A stretch of DNA of 64,000 nucleotides. Origin: Hemibagrus wyckioides (Eukaryota > Chordata > Actinopteri > Siluriformes > Bagridae). A program made the position numbers and the translations under genes. The notes beneath the pieces are model-generated. The model was not told where the DNA came from. It searched no databases and saw only the letters and a program-made list of their open reading frames with translations. This document shows, one piece after another, positions 60,690 to 64,000 of the stretch; position 1 is the first letter of the stretch, and each line of letters begins with the position of its first letter. Location of the stretch: the NCBI RefSeq assembly GCF_019097595.1, contig NC_080714.1:7611259-7675258 (forward strand). Direction: 5' to 3'.

Positions 60690-63600
60690 CCCTTCATGCT
60701 CCCGTTGAACTTTTATTAACTGACAAAGCAAAGTACAAGAATGTAAAGCAATTTTAATAAGTTTAAGCATGAGCATCGGTACAGTACAAATCCACAGAAC
60801 TGAAAGGTAGACTACAACGCTGAATCTGGCTCCGGGAAAAACGACCTTAAGCATGAAAAAGGTGCAGTAGTAACTAATAATCGTACATAATTTAGGTCTC
60901 AGAAAGTGGTCCAGCAGTTAGACATCAAGAAATTGAGGAGTGGCGGCATTATTTTTGAATTCAATGGTTATTAGTATTAATTAGTAATATTTTGCCAGAG
61001 ATCAGGGGTGTAAAAGCTGTAATGGGTGATTCGAAGCAACAACCAGCTTACAAAGACACACAAAAGCACTTTTTCCACACAGTAAACCGCATGCACAGTT
61101 CACATGCAATACTTTACATTTGTACAAAAACAAAAAATCCTTCAAAACAGTGCCATCATTAAGAGGTTTGATACAAAACACATAACATTGTACAGCGAGA
61201 GGGCAAAAAAAAAATAAACGGATAAAAGTGCATACAAGCAAAAAAATAACCTATTAGGGAAACCCGTATTAACGCATCTGCACTAATCACCTCTGGTTAG
61301 AATGAAACTCCTAACCCACATTTTGCATCCATGAACAATAAAGCAGCATTTTTAAAATGAAAGATTGCTGAATTATTAACCTAACCTGAGCCCTGATCAA
61401 CGTCACAAACTGAGCCGCATTAGTTACGGTAAGGGAACATTTTTGCACTGATGTCACTGCTATGAAAGTGTGATAGAATGTCTTGAAGAAAATGAAACGT
61501 TATAAACAAAATTGCAAATATCTGATGTGTTTTTCCAGTCATTCTGGTACAGATTTGTTGGTTGGTACTGTATCTTTATTATTTCTGTGAGATGTGTGCA
61601 GTTGCAATAGCAATAGATCATAGTACAATTAAGCAGGAAAACGTTTTAAACATGAGAGACAATGGTCAGGATTTAGTTAGAGCCTGAAACACATGAACGA
61701 GAGCTCTTTTTTTTTTTTTTATTGTCCAGGTCACAGTAATGAGAAAACCCCAGTGTAAAGAGACAGGAAATCTGTTCCAGAATACAATGCACTTACGATA
61801 GTGACTTTGGAAGCTGATCTGTTGAGTTGTGTACAGAGGAAGAGGTGAGAAACTAGGACAGACTACAGGACTAAAGCGCTGCTGCATCGCTCTCTTTACA
61901 GCGAGGGCTAAATCCCAGTGGCACTGCTGGTAGTAGAATGGCAGTAAAATGAAAACAGTTAAAAGTGACCAAAAAGGGTTTAAACGTAATAGCTTAAAAT
62001 GTACGTTTACAAAAGGAGTGACCGAAACGAATAATTCCAAAGAAAAGTGTGCAAACCATTCACAGTGATTTAAGTTCGTAAATAATAAAGAATATGTTTG
62101 TAAGACAATAACATTTTTGGACTGAAAGGAAACGTACATAATTGATCACTCAACTTTCAGCATGACCGCTGGAAGCCACTTACTAACAAGCTTTCAGCGG
62201 TGTACGAGTTTTCTGTATGTTATTAATGCAATCAGCGCCATACAAAATTCTCTGCATGAGCAGGCTAGTTTCCACCAAATATCCGTTTCCACGTCACTGA
62301 CCTGCACAGGAGTCAACAGGTTGTGCTTCACTAGTTAATGAGAGCTGAATCACACATGAATGAATCAATCAGTGTGATTATTCTGTGCCTGCCTAGTGCA
62401 AGCAGTGGAACACACACACACAGTTGGGAAGATTAATAATTATGTTTCAGAAACCTCAGAGACAGCAAAGGTAAAATTCATTAATGAGTCTCATATTTCT
62501 AGTTTTAATAATGGTTTGCAAATTTTTTTTTTAATGAATTTACTAATAATTATATTAATAATAATGCTTAATACTTTTATACGATTTTTAAATACAATTC
62601 AAAAAATTTTAACACGTATTTCATTCAGATTTCTCTTATAGCTTATCCATGACAACGCTAGTGCATCCAAGAGAAAGTCGTTCATTTCTACTTGCTACTG
62701 CTAACCTCAAAGTGCACAGTAGATTAAATCAAAACAATAAAAAAAAAAAACATAATTATTACTCAATCTGCAGGCAGGGACAGAAGTTTATGCAATAAAT
62801 TCCATGCAAACGGAATAACTGATCAATAAAATGCAGTGGATGAACTGCTGGCAGAACTGTAAGGGTTTAGCAACCGGCTGTGCATATAGGCTTTTATACA
62901 GCGCAATGACTGTCTGTGATTTTGAAGAGAATGTTTGGGTAAAGTTAGCTAGCTAAGTTGTTTTGTTGGTTTTTTTGTTGTCCAGATGTGCGCCAAGCAA
63001 CATTAAGAAAATGGCAACTGTTGTTGCTGTAACTTAATAATTAATCAATCAATCAACTCACACCTTCCTGGCCTCATAAGACCATGAAGTGAAAAATAAC
63101 TGCTACCAAAAACAAATGTGCATCTGTTCCATCCTTTCCTCTTCAGTGAACTGGAAATATTACTGACATTTGGCCTGACTGCTGTAACGTCATAGCAACG
63201 TTGAAAACCTGTAAGGCAAAACTGTAGACGCTGGCCCATCTATCTGTAATATATATCAAAAAAAGAAAACCTGTTTGTATGTTGCCTGCTGTTAGAGGAA
63301 TACTGAAATTATGGCTGTTCATTTTCCATCGTTCTGTCCCCATCGCTAATCTGAACACCTGACCGAACATGTTAATAAAGGGACATGGTGAATTACCCTA
63401 CCTTTTAATGGTTAATACCCAAAATACTCCAGCATCACACACTCCAAATCCCACATCAACATACTGTTTAACAAATTAAATAAATTAATTAAAAAAAACA
63501 TCTAGTAAAAGTTGGACAACAAAAATGAAGCAGGGTGGCACGAGCCCAGGAAAGGGGCATCGACGTTGGCATCAGAGGCTTCTAGGCACATGCTGAGGAG

Positions 63601-63728
63601 CCAGCGAGTCACATGGAGAGGGTGCATATACTTCACCCCCCCAATGGGATCCAGCAAGCAACACAAGAGGGATTCATGGAGCTCGACATATTCAAGTGCA
63701 ACAACGCGAGTTAGCGATGATACTAGAA
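60690..63728 (-). other. tprg1l: Probable TPRG1L 3'UTR
   Basis: Lies between the TPRG1L stop at 63729-63731 and the minus-strand AATAAA at 60717-60712. About 3 kb, AT-rich, with no competing coding exon. Several A/T homopolymers (for example about 61706-61720). The long UTR is inferred; internal poly(A) sites may give shorter forms. Confidence 0.45.
60712..60717 (-). terminator. Poly(A) signal, minus strand (TPRG1L)
   Basis: TTTATT on the plus strand, that is AATAAA on the minus strand, facing the WRAP73 signal 66 bp away. Confidence 0.5.

Positions 63729-64000
<272 letters not shown>

Noticed and set aside
61666..62139. A 157-codon minus-strand frame right of 61.6 kb
   Set aside because: Within the presumed TPRG1L 3'UTR, no recognised domain, composition Phe/Leu/Ser-rich as expected from AT-rich antisense T tracts.

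Overview
The window is about 64 kb of nuclear DNA from a ray-finned fish. It is AT-rich, full of long introns, di- and trinucleotide microsatellites, Tc1/mariner elements and SINE-like repeats. The repeat families look like those of ostariophysan fish, possibly a catfish, but the species cannot be fixed from the sequence alone. Four protein-coding genes can be assembled from splice sites and reading-frame continuity. Their order matches the human 1p36.32 neighbourhood only in part.

Layout from left to right. (a) RER1, minus strand: six coding exons between 2865 and 11406 plus a 5'UTR exon near 14001-14100. They encode a 196-residue Golgi-to-ER retrieval receptor, the same length as the human protein as I recall it. 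(b) An intergenic stretch of about 14.1-17.5 kb with a decayed Tc1-like element and no gene. (c) TP73, minus strand: thirteen coding exons between 19224 and 43973 give an uninterrupted 641-residue p73-alpha-type protein (TA domain, p53-type DNA-binding domain, tetramerisation helix, PPPPY motif, SAM domain). An internal alternative first exon (41419-41457) gives a deltaN form of 586 residues. Upstream of that exon lies a p53/p73 response element with a TATA-like sequence. A noncoding first exon is predicted at about 47041-47250. (d) WRAP73, plus strand, head-to-head with TP73: a 5'UTR exon ending at 47903 and twelve coding exons from 49250 to 59461 give a 449-residue WD40 centrosomal protein. 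Its fourth coding intron holds an apparently intact Tc1 transposon (54125-55372) with a 343-residue DD34E transposase. (e) TPRG1L, minus strand: only its last coding exon (63729-63923) and a probable 3 kb 3'UTR are inside the window. It is tail-to-tail with WRAP73, and opposing poly(A) signals lie only about 66 bp apart. At the far left, 538-669 may be the terminal exon of an unidentified plus-strand gene.

Functional links. TP73 and WRAP73 share a divergent promoter interval (about 47.25-47.82 kb). The TP73 locus itself carries the sequence basis for feedback by p53-family proteins on the deltaN promoter. RER1 and TPRG1L are functionally separate neighbours. I saw no new defence system, CRISPR array, operon-like cluster or RNA gene. 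The most noteworthy items are regulatory: the deltaN response element, a near-identical second copy in intron 1, and microsatellites built into splice signals. The intact transposon and two large AAT/ATT inverted arrays also stand out.
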